From Bacteroidales bacterium (lineage in GTDB: Bacteria; Bacteroidota; Bacteroidia; Bacteroidales; JAUNSR01), in assembly GCA_030539115.1 (NCBI GenBank), contig JAUNSR010000031.1:1-35201 (forward strand): a DNA stretch of 35,201 nucleotides, read 5' to 3'. The stretch's first letter is position 1, and each line of letters opens with the position of its first letter. Position numbers and translations under genes: made by a program. Below the pieces are notes generated by a model, which was not told where the DNA came from, did no database searches, and saw nothing but the letters and a program-made list of their open reading frames with translations. This document shows, in pieces, positions 17,656 through 25,672 of the stretch.

Positions 17656-18082
17656 AGTTAATAGCTTTATTTGATTTGTAATCTCATAAGTATTAACCGA
17701 CTTTCTTATTATTATGTTCTATTAATTTATTTTCATCAGTGATTTTAAAATTTTAATCAATATTTTTTACAAACAACTTAAGTATCTTATATTTACTATT
17801 AACGTATTATGTAAATTATACTATAATATATTCAACTAAATACTTATGTTGTTAAAATTTTAGACCAATCAAAATTTAGAAATCATCAATTAAACCAAAT
17901 TTATCATCAATATCTTTAATTAAAGCAATAACAATAAAATCATAAATTAAGATTGATTGTATTCAAGAAAAAAAAATTATTGTTTGTTATAAGAAATTAT
18001 TTTTAAAGGGCTTATATTTAAGCAATAAAGCTGCTACAAAGAAAAGCAGCTGAATATTTTAATTGACAAAAAGTTTAGTACC
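17656..18082. other. AT-rich divergent intergenic region
   Basis: The 427 bp between the divergent DsrE-like and phosphoesterase genes are extremely AT-rich. Near the right end are two small hairpins, GCTTA-TATT-TAAGC (18010-18023) and AGCTGCT (18029-18035) / AGCAGCT (18045-18051), in what would be the phosphoesterase leader. No perfect TAnnTTTG and no gene were seen. Confidence 0.45.
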
Positions 18083-19156
18083 ATGAAAAAAAACATCATA
18101 ATACTTTTACTAATGATGCTTTGGAGCTCATACAGCTTTTCACAAAACAGGGCAGACAAACAGCATCTTTCAGACAACAATTCATTTTCCATGATTTTAA
18201 TGGGCGACCCACAGGGTTATACAAAATACGATATAAACCAGCCAATATTTGAACTTTGTACAGCTTGGATAGCCGACAATATCAACAATCTAAATATTAA
18301 GGCAGTGCTTCTTACCGGCGATTTAGTTGAGCAGAATGAAAATATCGTCATCGACTCAAGGATGCTCAATCAGACAAGCAAAGAGATGTGGGAGTCTGCC
18401 TCCAATTCATTAAAGAGGCTTGACAATAAGGTTCCATACATAATTTCCGCCGGCAACCATGAATACGGATATAAAAGAGCGGAAAATGGGATGACTCATT
18501 TTCCTGAATATATAGATTTTGAAAGAAACTCAACTTGGAAAAACTCATGTATCGCCTCCTATCCTAACAGGAGCGGCATTCAGTCGCTTGAAAATTCCGC
18601 CTTTGAGTTTAAGGATAAGAACTGGGGCAACATTCTTGTCATCACATCAGAATTTGCACCAAGAGATGAGGTGCTTAATTGGGCAAAGGAGCTTTGCCAA
18701 AAAACTGAATACAAAGACCATAGGGTAATATTTATGACTCACTCCTATCTTCATGAAAGATCGGGCAAAAGGATAAAAGAGGAGGGTTACACAATCTCTC
18801 CAAGAAACTGGGGAGAAGATATATGGAACAAATTAATAAAACCCTCATCCAATATCGTTCTTGTCATCTGCGGTCATACTGGCAAACCGGGCGATTTTGA
18901 AGACAACACAGCATTCAGCAAGGATAAAAATGCAAGTGGAAGAACCGTTAATCAGATGATGTTCAACGTTCAGACCATAGGCGGAGGATGGGAAGGCAAC
19001 GGAGGAGACGGGTGGCTTAGAATTATGGAATTTATGCCTGACGGCAAAACAATAAAAATAAGGACCTATTCTCCTCTATTCGGCATATCACCCACTACTA
19101 AGCAATTTGCAAACAGAGATGGTGAATGCGACAAATTTGATATTGTAGTGGAATAG
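18083..19156 (+). CDS. Secreted calcineurin-like metallophosphoesterase
   Basis: A protein of 357 residues with a signal peptide (MKKNIIILLLMMLWSSYSFS, cleavage near Ser20-Gln21), so periplasmic or outward. The five metal-site motifs of the calcineurin-like fold are in order: GDPQ (Asp), GDLVEQN (Asp), GNHEY (Asn-His), THSYL (His) and GHTG (Gly-His). The first motif is GDPQ rather than the common GDxH, a variant seen in some secreted family members. The substrate is unknown; phosphodiesters or sugar phosphates are possible. It is followed 61 nt later by a Tat-signal oxidoreductase, probably in the same transcript. Confidence 0.87.
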   Translation: MKKNIIILLLMMLWSSYSFSQNRADKQHLSDNNSFSMILMGDPQGYTKYDINQPIFELCTAWIADNINNLNIKAVLLTGDLVEQNENIVIDSRMLNQTSKEMWESASNSLKRLDNKVPYIISAGNHEYGYKRAENGMTHFPEYIDFERNSTWKNSCIASYPNRSGIQSLENSAFEFKDKNWGNILVITSEFAPRDEVLNWAKELCQKTEYKDHRVIFMTHSYLHERSGKRIKEEGYTISPRNWGEDIWNKLIKPSSNIVLVICGHTGKPGDFEDNTAFSKDKNASGRTVNQMMFNVQTIGGGWEGNGGDGWLRIMEFMPDGKTIKIRTYSPLFGISPTTKQFANRDGECDKFDIVVE

Positions 19157-19217
19157 TGTTAATCAACTATGCTTAAATATTTGTTATATAAAAATCAACC
19201 TTAAATTGTCTGTTATA

Positions 19218-20528
19218 ATGATAACTCGCAGAAACTTCTTAAAAAAATCAGCCACTGCTTTGGCAGGAGGATTAATATTGCCATCATTCCTTGAAGATAA
19301 CTATCTATATGGGAATGTTCTTGGTGCAAATGACAGAATAAATGTTGGATTAATCGGTTGCAGAAGCATGGGATGGGGAGATTTGCAGGCATTATTGAGC
19401 AATCCTCAAATAGACTGCATAGCTCTTTGTGATATAGACCAAAATGTTTTAAAAAACAGGGGAGCTGAACTTACAACTCAACGCAATAAGGCTCCTCAAC
19501 TTTTTGGTGACTATAGAAAAATGCTTGACAACAAGGATATAGATGCAGTAATGATTGGCACACCCGATCATTGGCATTGTCTTCAGCTTGTCGATGCCTG
19601 CAAAGCAGGCAAGGATGTTTATGTGGAAAAGCCTCTTGCCAACTCAATCGCAGAGTGTGATGTAATGGTTAAAGCGGCAAAAAAATATAATAGAGTTGTT
19701 CAAGTGGGACAGCAGCAAAGAAGCGGCAAACTTTGGCACGATATGAAAGATTATATTGACAGCGGCAAATTAGGTAAAATAGCAAAAGTCAATGTATGGG
19801 CAAACTTTAATTACGCATCTATAAGGCCTGCGATCCCAGATACTGATATTCCTCAAGGCGTGGATTTTGAGATGTGGCTCGGTCCTGCTCCTCAAAGAAG
19901 CTTTAATCCAAAAAGATTTCATGGCAGCTGGAGAATGTTCTGGGACTATGGAGGTGGATTGATGACAGACTGGGGGGTGCATCTTATGGATATGGCTCTG
20001 TGGGGAATGAATGTAAAGTCGATGCCTAACAGGGTTATGGCAACAGGTGGTAATTTTGCTTTCCCGGACAGCTATAATGAAACATTCGATACTCTGACAG
20101 TTATATATGAATTTGACGACTATACAATAGAGTGGTCTAATGTTGCGGGAACTGAAAGCGGTCCTTATGGAAGAAATTATGGTATTGAATTTAAAGGCAC
20201 TAATGGCACATTGGTTGCCAACCGTGAGAGTTGGGAGGTTTATCCTGACAAAAATAAGATAGAGGCTGTCAAAGAGGTGCCTGAAAAAGATGACAGGGTG
20301 TTTCATACCAACGATTTTGTAGACTGCATGAAAAAAAGAGACATGAATACAGCCTGCACAATTGAAAATGGCAGTTTGTGTGCCAAATATGCTCATCTTG
20401 GAAACATTGCGGCAAGAACAAAAACCGCTCTGGTTTATGATGACAAAAAGCATACTTTCAACAATTCTGCCGCAAATGAGCTTATAAAGCCTGAATATAG
20501 AAAGCCTTGGCAGTTTCCAAAGGTTTGA
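19218..20528 (+). CDS. Tat-exported Gfo/Idh/MocA-family oxidoreductase
   Basis: A protein of 436 residues. The ATG at 19218 is preferred over an in-frame TTG at 19206 because it places the twin-arginine motif TRRNFLKK at the very N-terminus, followed by the hydrophobic stretch SATALAGGLILPS. A Rossmann fold follows (VGLIGCRSMGWGD, Gly44 and Gly47), then the EKP motif with Lys138 (VYVEKPLANS), which is the catalytic-site lysine of true dehydrogenases in this family. The C-terminal part carries DYGGGLMTDWGVHLMDMALWGM. Folded export with bound NAD(P) through Tat is the inferred reason for the signal. The substrate is probably a sugar or polyol derivative, not identifiable here. Compare the GH109 protein below, which lacks the EKP lysine. 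Confidence 0.88.
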   Translation: MITRRNFLKKSATALAGGLILPSFLEDNYLYGNVLGANDRINVGLIGCRSMGWGDLQALLSNPQIDCIALCDIDQNVLKNRGAELTTQRNKAPQLFGDYRKMLDNKDIDAVMIGTPDHWHCLQLVDACKAGKDVYVEKPLANSIAECDVMVKAAKKYNRVVQVGQQQRSGKLWHDMKDYIDSGKLGKIAKVNVWANFNYASIRPAIPDTDIPQGVDFEMWLGPAPQRSFNPKRFHGSWRMFWDYGGGLMTDWGVHLMDMALWGMNVKSMPNRVMATGGNFAFPDSYNETFDTLTVIYEFDDYTIEWSNVAGTESGPYGRNYGIEFKGTNGTLVANRESWEVYPDKNKIEAVKEVPEKDDRVFHTNDFVDCMKKRDMNTACTIENGSLCAKYAHLGNIAARTKTALVYDDKKHTFNNSAANELIKPEYRKPWQFPKV

Positions 20529-20621
20529 TTGGAATTGTTATAATTACTATTCTGATAATTTTGTAAGTGTATTGTTTAATAAGAGCAATTTTATACCTCC
20601 TTTTAAATAATACACTTTACT

Positions 20622-20653
20622 TTTGTTTTAAAATATAAAGAGAGATACTTTTG
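20622..20653 (+). promoter_or_regulatory. Promoter of the stand-alone tRNA-editing-domain gene
   Basis: TTTG (20622-20625), a 20-nt spacer and TACTTTTG (20646-20653) match the Bacteroidetes promoter consensus at both boxes. This is the best promoter match in the window. The predicted start near 20660 gives a leader of about 42 nt. Confidence 0.7.
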
Positions 20654-20701
20654 CTTTGAATAATAAATATGAAAGAAAGCATTGGTAAATAGACATTTTT
20701 T

Positions 20702-21163
20702 ATGGAAACCCCTGAAATAAACACCCCGAAAAAAGATTATTTTGAACCGAGCCATACAGTTGAGCATATTTTAAATCAGACTATGATTAGAATGTTTGGC
20801 TGTGAGAGGTCAAAAAATGCACATATAGAGAGAAAAAAGTCAAAGGCTGACTATGTTCTTGAAAAAAATATCTCAGATAATGACATTCTTGAAATTGAGA
20901 AAAGAGTAAATGAAGTCATTAACAGAAATCTCGATGTTAATATCGATTACAGAAAGAGAGAGGATGTAAAGGGATTGCTTGATTTGAGCAAGCTTCCTGA
21001 GGATGCCTCCGATACATTAAGGATTGTTACTATCGGTGATTACGATATATGCCCATGTATTGGCAAACATGTTGAAAACACATCTCAAATAGGAAGATTC
21101 AAGATTATTAGTTATGATTTTAATTCCCCTATTCTCAGACTAAGATTTAAAATTGAGCGATAA
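20702..21163 (+). CDS. Stand-alone tRNA-synthetase editing-domain (SAD/AlaX-like) protein
   Basis: A cytosolic protein of 153 residues that resembles the second additional domain (SAD) of alanyl- and threonyl-tRNA synthetases, without any catalytic synthetase part. The zinc/editing motifs are His18-x3-His22 (SHTVEHILNQ) and Cys119-x3-His123 (CPCIGKHVENTSQIG), the HxxxH...CxxxH signature of the editing site. By family knowledge such proteins (AlaX type) remove wrongly attached amino acids from tRNA in trans. It is shorter at the N-terminus than AlaX-M and lacks the glycine-rich motif, so its tRNA partner is uncertain. It has its own strong promoter between two sugar-enzyme genes and looks functionally separate from them. 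Confidence 0.75.
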   Translation: METPEINTPKKDYFEPSHTVEHILNQTMIRMFGCERSKNAHIERKKSKADYVLEKNISDNDILEIEKRVNEVINRNLDVNIDYRKREDVKGLLDLSKLPEDASDTLRIVTIGDYDICPCIGKHVENTSQIGRFKIISYDFNSPILRLRFKIER

Positions 21164-21205
21164 TAGGATAATTTATTTTTCACCTTTAAGAGCCATAATT
21201 ATATT

Positions 21206-21240
21206 AAAAGGCTGAAATGAAGAGTTCATCACCTTTTAAA
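21206..21240 (+). terminator. Weak hairpin after the editing-domain gene
   Basis: AAAAGG (21206-21211) and ATGAA (21217-21221) pair with TTCAT (21225-21229) and CCTTTT (21232-21237), with an uneven internal loop. The T-run is within the stem and short after it, so this is a low-confidence terminator. Confidence 0.35.
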
Positions 21241-21316
21241 ATTCTTATAGGATATGATCTTTTTAATAAAATTAATTATTAGTATTACAAAAATACCAAC
21301 AAATTATTTATTTTAT

Positions 21317-21324
21317 TATTTTTG
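21317..21324 (+). promoter_or_regulatory. GH109 -7 promoter element
   Basis: TATTTTTG is a perfect TAnnTTTG match; the start near 21331 gives a leader of about 108 nt. A small inverted repeat, GTATT (21282-21286) / AATAC (21292-21296), lies in the -33 area in place of TTTG. Confidence 0.45.
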
Positions 21325-21439
21325 CACAAAGTTTGGGAAAAAGCATAATTTAATTTTTTCTCTAACCCATCATGTTATCAATATTTAAACCTTTTTTAAA
21401 CACTCTTCCCTTTTAGGGAAATTATTAACCATTTATCTT

Positions 21440-22855
21440 ATGAATAAATTATTCACCACCCTGACACTGGCTGCTTTGACACTCTTAGCAACAAGTTCTT
21501 GTAACTCAACATGTCAGAAAACTGAGCCGACTACAGTTCAGCCAATTCAAACAGTTGTACCTGAAAGACCTGCAGGACAAACAGATGTAATACAATTAAC
21601 TGCACCTGCATTAGATACTGTAAGAGTTGGATTTATTGGATTAGGAATGCGTGGTCCAGGCGCTGTAAGCCGTTTTACTCATATTCCAGGGACTAAAATT
21701 ATTGCTTTGTGTGACCTTCGTCCAGAATGTGTTGAGGGAACTCAGAAAATATTAACCAATGCCGGCTTACCCGAAGCAGCAGCTTACACAGGAAGTGAAG
21801 ATGCTTGGAAAGAACTTTGCGACAGAGACGATATCGATCTTGTTTACATCGCAACAGATTGGAAACATCATGCTCAAATGGGTATATATGCAATGGAAAA
21901 AGGCAAACATGTTGCCATTGAAGTTCCTGCTGCAATGACTCTTGATGAGATTTGGGCGCTTATCAATACATCAGAAAGAACACGTAAACACTGTATGCAA
22001 CTTGAAAATTGTGTTTATGACTTCTTTGAACTTACAACATTAAACATGGCTCAACAAGGAGTATTTGGTGAGGTTATGCATGTGGAGGGTTCTTACATCC
22101 ACAATTTGGAAGATTTCTGGCCTGCTTATTGGAACAACTGGCGTATGGATTACAACCGCAATCATCGTGGTGATGTTTATGCTACACACGGCGTTGGACC
22201 GGCTTGTCAATTGTTGAACATTCACCGTGGTGACAAACTTAACTATATCGTATCTGTAGATACTAAGGCTGTTTCTGCTCCTGCTTATCTAAAACGCACA
22301 ACAGGTGAAGATGTAACAGACTTTAAAAACGGAGACCACACTACATCTATACTTAGAACGGAAAATGGCAAGACAATGCTTATCCAGCATGATGTCGTTT
22401 CCCCACGTCCTTACAGCCGTATGTATCAGTTGACAGGTACAGAGGGTTTTGCAAACAAATATCCTGTTGAAGGTTATGCTCTTAGACCTGCAAATGTTGA
22501 TAATGATGTAAAACTTGATCATGAAAACCTTTCTTATCATGGCTTTGTTCCCGAAGATGTTAAGGCTGCAATGATGACAAAATACAAACACCCAATTCAT
22601 CAGGAACTTGAAGAGACTGCTAAAAAAGTTGGCGGTCATGGAGGTATGGACTTCATCATGGATTATCGTTTGGTTTATTGCCTTCGCAACGGTCTTCCTT
22701 TGGATATGGATGTTTATGACCTTGCTGAATGGTGCTCTTTTGCTGAACTGTCCGCACTTTCTTTGGAAAACAACAGCGCTGCAGTAGCTGTTCCTGATTT
22801 CACACGCGGCGGTTGGGATAAGGTTAAGGGTTATCATCATGCTTTTGCCAAATAG
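21440..22855 (+). CDS. GH109 alpha-N-acetylgalactosaminidase-type lipoprotein
   Basis: A lipoprotein of 471 residues with a type II signal ending in TSSC (Cys21), then a Rossmann domain starting with GFIGLGMRG (Gly64, Gly67, Gly69). It belongs to GH109: the family-specific segment around residues 244-262 (RGDVYATHGVGPACQLLNIHRGDK) carries Tyr247 and His250. The EKP lysine of related dehydrogenases is replaced (AIEVPAAM), as expected for a glycosidase that holds NAD tightly and works by oxidation-elimination. By family knowledge it removes terminal alpha-linked GalNAc, for example from mucin-type or blood-group A glycans. The lipid anchor suggests a place at the cell surface or periplasm. The following terminator closes the unit. 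Note the higher use of CGT and GAA-type codons than in the neighbours, suggesting good expression. Confidence 0.9.
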   Translation: MNKLFTTLTLAALTLLATSSCNSTCQKTEPTTVQPIQTVVPERPAGQTDVIQLTAPALDTVRVGFIGLGMRGPGAVSRFTHIPGTKIIALCDLRPECVEGTQKILTNAGLPEAAAYTGSEDAWKELCDRDDIDLVYIATDWKHHAQMGIYAMEKGKHVAIEVPAAMTLDEIWALINTSERTRKHCMQLENCVYDFFELTTLNMAQQGVFGEVMHVEGSYIHNLEDFWPAYWNNWRMDYNRNHRGDVYATHGVGPACQLLNIHRGDKLNYIVSVDTKAVSAPAYLKRTTGEDVTDFKNGDHTTSILRTENGKTMLIQHDVVSPRPYSRMYQLTGTEGFANKYPVEGYALRPANVDNDVKLDHENLSYHGFVPEDVKAAMMTKYKHPIHQELEETAKKVGGHGGMDFIMDYRLVYCLRNGLPLDMDVYDLAEWCSFAELSALSLENNSAAVAVPDFTRGGWDKVKGYHHAFAK

Positions 22856-22882
22856 ACAATTATCTAATAATCTATAATATCC

Positions 22883-22916
22883 GGAGGCTGTCAAATGATT
22901 GACAGCCTCCTTTTTT
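22883..22916 (+). terminator. Rho-independent terminator of the GH109 gene
   Basis: Perfect 12-bp stem GGAGGCTGTCAA (22883-22894) / TTGACAGCCTCC (22899-22910), loop ATGA, then six T. It contains the same GGCTGTC/GACAGCC core as the gap terminator. Confidence 0.92.
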
Positions 22917-23112
22917 ATGTAATATTGATATATCCAAGTAAATATTTAAATAAGCAAAATGGTGACTGAGGTGAGGTATCATTGATTAAAAAAAGCAAGA
23001 ACAACAATTAGAATAAAATTTTCAATTTTGAGTTTTAACTTACACTTGCTTTATTTATTTGTAATTATATTTAAACATCAAAAAACCAATGTTGTAAACA
23101 CTTTATAATATC

Positions 23113-24297
23113 ATGAAAAAATCAAGGATCGTAATTCTTCTATTAATTGCTTTTTCATTAAATATTTATTCACAGAAGAAAGATGTTAAAACTCAAAAAT
23201 ATGACGTGGCTGCATTCTTATATCCTGCCTATGCTTCCGATGACCAGCGTCTGCGACCTTTTTGGCCTTGGGGAATAGGAGAATGGGAAACAGTAATGAC
23301 AATGCAGAATAGATATCCGGGACATTATTGGAATAGAAAACCTTTGTGGGGTTATATTAATGAGGCTGACCCTTCTGTAATGGAAATGGAGATAGAACAG
23401 GCATCATCTCATGGGGTAAATGTTTTTATTTTTGATTGGTATTGGTATGACGGACGTCCATTTATGGAAACTACTCTCGATAATGGATTTCTTAAAGCAA
23501 AAAATTCCGACAAGATGAAATTTTACCTTATGTGGGCTAATCATGATGCTCTTAATCTTTGGGATACCAGACTTGCAAAGTATAATGAAGACAATATTAT
23601 TTGGACAGGTAAAATTGACAGAGATGAATTTGAGAAAATCTGCAAAAGAAATATTGAAAAATATTTCAAACTGCCCTCTTATTATAAGATAGATGGAAAA
23701 CCTGTGTTTATGATTTATGATATTCCTCAGCTTATAGCCGGGCTTGGTGGTGTTGACCGTACAATTGATGCCCTAAACTGGTTTAAAGAGGAGACAAAAA
23801 GGGCAGGATTCCCCGGACTTGACCTTCAGATAACCATGTGGGTAATTAATGTGAATTACAGTGGCATTGATGGCTCAAAGTCCGAAAATCCTCAAAATGA
23901 TTTTGTAAACAAATTGGGATTTACAAGTGCAACCCATTATCAATTTGTCCATTTTACCGATGTCAACCGCTCTTATCCCGATATTATGAGCGATGTTGAA
24001 AAAGAATGGGCAAGAATTGACTCGGTTTTCGATGTAGTTTATTATCCTCATGTAAGTGTTGGTTGGGACAACAGTCCAAGAACCGGCAAAAGCGCAGTTA
24101 TGAGAGATAATACACCTGAAAACTTTGAAAAGGCGCTTATCTCGGCAAGAGATTATTTGGACAGACATCCCGAACAAACACCTTTAATAACTATAAACAG
24201 TTGGAATGAGTGGACTGAAACAAGTTATCTTATGCCTGATAATGTTTACGGTTATGGATATCTCGATGCTGTAAAAAATGTATTCTTGGGGAAATAA
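23113..24297 (+). CDS. Secreted GH99/WbsX-like glycan-processing protein
   Basis: A protein of 394 residues with a signal peptide (MKKSRIVILLLIAFSLNIYS, cleavage near Ser20). It resembles the WbsX/GH99-like family: YDVAAFLYPAYASDDQRLRPFW at the start of the barrel, SHGVNVFIFDWYWYDGRPFMET in strand 2 or 3, and the C-terminal NSWNEWTETSYLMPD segment, whose Glu residues correspond to the catalytic region of GH99-type endo-mannosidases. WbsX was first named as a glycosyltransferase in O-antigen clusters, but an exported copy beside GH109 makes a hydrolase more likely; this is an inference. No other PUL genes flank it. It follows the GH109 terminator by about 200 bp, so it has its own promoter, which I could not locate. 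Confidence 0.72.
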   Translation: MKKSRIVILLLIAFSLNIYSQKKDVKTQKYDVAAFLYPAYASDDQRLRPFWPWGIGEWETVMTMQNRYPGHYWNRKPLWGYINEADPSVMEMEIEQASSHGVNVFIFDWYWYDGRPFMETTLDNGFLKAKNSDKMKFYLMWANHDALNLWDTRLAKYNEDNIIWTGKIDRDEFEKICKRNIEKYFKLPSYYKIDGKPVFMIYDIPQLIAGLGGVDRTIDALNWFKEETKRAGFPGLDLQITMWVINVNYSGIDGSKSENPQNDFVNKLGFTSATHYQFVHFTDVNRSYPDIMSDVEKEWARIDSVFDVVYYPHVSVGWDNSPRTGKSAVMRDNTPENFEKALISARDYLDRHPEQTPLITINSWNEWTETSYLMPDNVYGYGYLDAVKNVFLGK

Positions 24298-24401
24298 CAT
24301 TCTTGCAAATATGATTGGAATCTTTTGAATAATCATAATTCTGATTATATTATAACTTATGTACAAATAATTTGTAAACAACTGTTTATTTAACGTAATT
24401 A

Positions 24402-24501
24402 TATTTTTGATTACAATGGGTGTTAGGATTAGGTATTACAATTTTTAGAATTAGTTAAATATTAAAATGACTATATGCTTATTAATGTTAAATACCCATT
24501 G
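24402..24501 (+). promoter_or_regulatory. RND efflux operon promoter with a pair of inverted sites
   Basis: TATTTTTG (24402-24409) is a perfect -7 match and predicts a start near 24417. CAATGGGTGTT (24414-24424) covers that start, and AATACCCATTG (24491-24501) repeats it in the opposite direction 77 bp on (eight exact bases, ACCCATTG, plus similar flanks). The second copy also forms the small hairpin ATACC-CATT-GGTAT. The pair looks like a regulator-binding site; no regulator gene is adjacent. The rest of the 299-bp gap (24298-24596) holds the palindrome ACAAAT-A-ATTTGT near 24362 and nothing else seen. Confidence 0.35.
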
Positions 24502-24596
24502 GTATATTTAAACTTTAATGAAATTATATTATCAAATATGTGCATTGGAATGTGGTTATCAAACTATTCATCATATTAAAAGAATAAACTCTATAT

Positions 24597-25658
24597 ATGA
24601 AAAATAAAAAAAGGCTTATTTATTGGGGAATTCCTGCAGCGCTGCTGATTTCCTTAGGCACTTATTACATTAAGAACAGTAATGCCGGCAACACAAAACA
24701 GGATGTAAATATAAAAAAAGCCGCAGTATTGCCTGTTAGCGGAATAATCGCTCAATATAAAACTAATTCAGACGGGATTCAAGCCAATGGCACGCTGCTG
24801 GCAAATGAGGAGGTTGATCTGGTTGCGGAAATTACCGGTAAAGTCGTAGGCATATATTTCCAGGAGGGTAAAGCTGTAAAAAAGGGTGACATGCTGTTAA
24901 AGGTTGATGATGCAGACTTGCAGGCTCAGCTTTCCCGCTCTGAGTTTCAAAAGAAGCTTTTAACCGAAAAGCTTGAGCGTCAGAGAATACTTTTGCAAAG
25001 GGAATCAATAAGCCGTGAAGCCTTCGACCAGCTTCAAACAGATTATAATGTTCTTGAGGCTGATATAGCTCTTTTAAAGGTCAAAATAAGCCGTACAGAA
25101 ATTAAGGCGCCCTTTGATGGAACTATGGGATTCCGCTATGTAAGTGAAGGAAGCTATGTACAGCCAAGTTCAAAAATAGCACGTATTGTAGATAATAATG
25201 TATTGAAGTTTGAATTTTCAATACCTGAAAGATATGCAGACAAGGAGTTGCTGGGCAAGGATGTAAAATTCAATGTCACCGGCAAAACTCAGGACTTTAC
25301 AGCAAAGGTATATGCAATAGACCCAATGGTTGATGTCAATACAAGGGCAATTCTCTTAAGAGCCAAATACGACAATAACAATCACTCTCTTTTGCCGGGC
25401 ATGTTCGCTCAGGGCAGTTTGGTTTTTGATGAGGCAAAGCAATTTTTGCCTGTTCCCTCCGAGGCTGTGGTTCCTGAGATGGATGGTAAAAGGCTTTGGG
25501 TTCTTAAAAACGGAAAGGCAAGAAGCATATCCGTTGAGACTGAAAGCAGAGATCAAAAGAATGTTTCCGTAATATCGGGCATTGAACCGGGGGATACAAT
25601 TCTTACGGGAGGATTAATGCAATTAAGAGATGGAGCAAGTGTTGATGTAAAATTGTAA
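24597..25658 (+). CDS. RND efflux periplasmic adaptor (membrane fusion protein)
   Basis: A protein of 353 residues with an N-terminal membrane anchor (RLIYWGIPAALLISLGTYYI) and no lipobox. Order of parts: barrel-sandwich half (ANGTLLANEEVDLVAEITGKVVGIYFQEGKAVKKGDMLLKVDD), a short alpha-helical hairpin (about residues 100-160), the second sandwich half (IKAPFDGTMGFRYVSEGSYVQPSSKIARI) and the beta-barrel and membrane-proximal domains with GDTILTGGLMQLRDGASV at the end. This is the MexA/AcrA-type linker between the inner-membrane pump and the outer-membrane channel. The pump starts 14 nt after it. Confidence 0.92.
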   Translation: MKNKKRLIYWGIPAALLISLGTYYIKNSNAGNTKQDVNIKKAAVLPVSGIIAQYKTNSDGIQANGTLLANEEVDLVAEITGKVVGIYFQEGKAVKKGDMLLKVDDADLQAQLSRSEFQKKLLTEKLERQRILLQRESISREAFDQLQTDYNVLEADIALLKVKISRTEIKAPFDGTMGFRYVSEGSYVQPSSKIARIVDNNVLKFEFSIPERYADKELLGKDVKFNVTGKTQDFTAKVYAIDPMVDVNTRAILLRAKYDNNNHSLLPGMFAQGSLVFDEAKQFLPVPSEAVVPEMDGKRLWVLKNGKARSISVETESRDQKNVSVISGIEPGDTILTGGLMQLRDGASVDVKL

Positions 25659-25672
25659 TAAAAGAGTTAATA

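Noticed and set aside
17415..17657. Open frame of 80 codons on the plus strand over the DsrE-like gene
   Set aside because: The minus-strand gene has the DsrE fold pattern; the plus-strand product is Ser/His/Leu-rich without motifs.
19770..20453. Open frame of 227 codons on the minus strand inside the Gfo/Idh/MocA gene
   Set aside because: It lies wholly antisense to a well-supported gene, has Cys/His/Ile-rich shadow composition and no family marks.
22289..22894. Open frame of 201 codons on the minus strand inside the GH109 gene
   Set aside because: Antisense shadow of a conserved gene; it even runs through the GH109 terminator stem.
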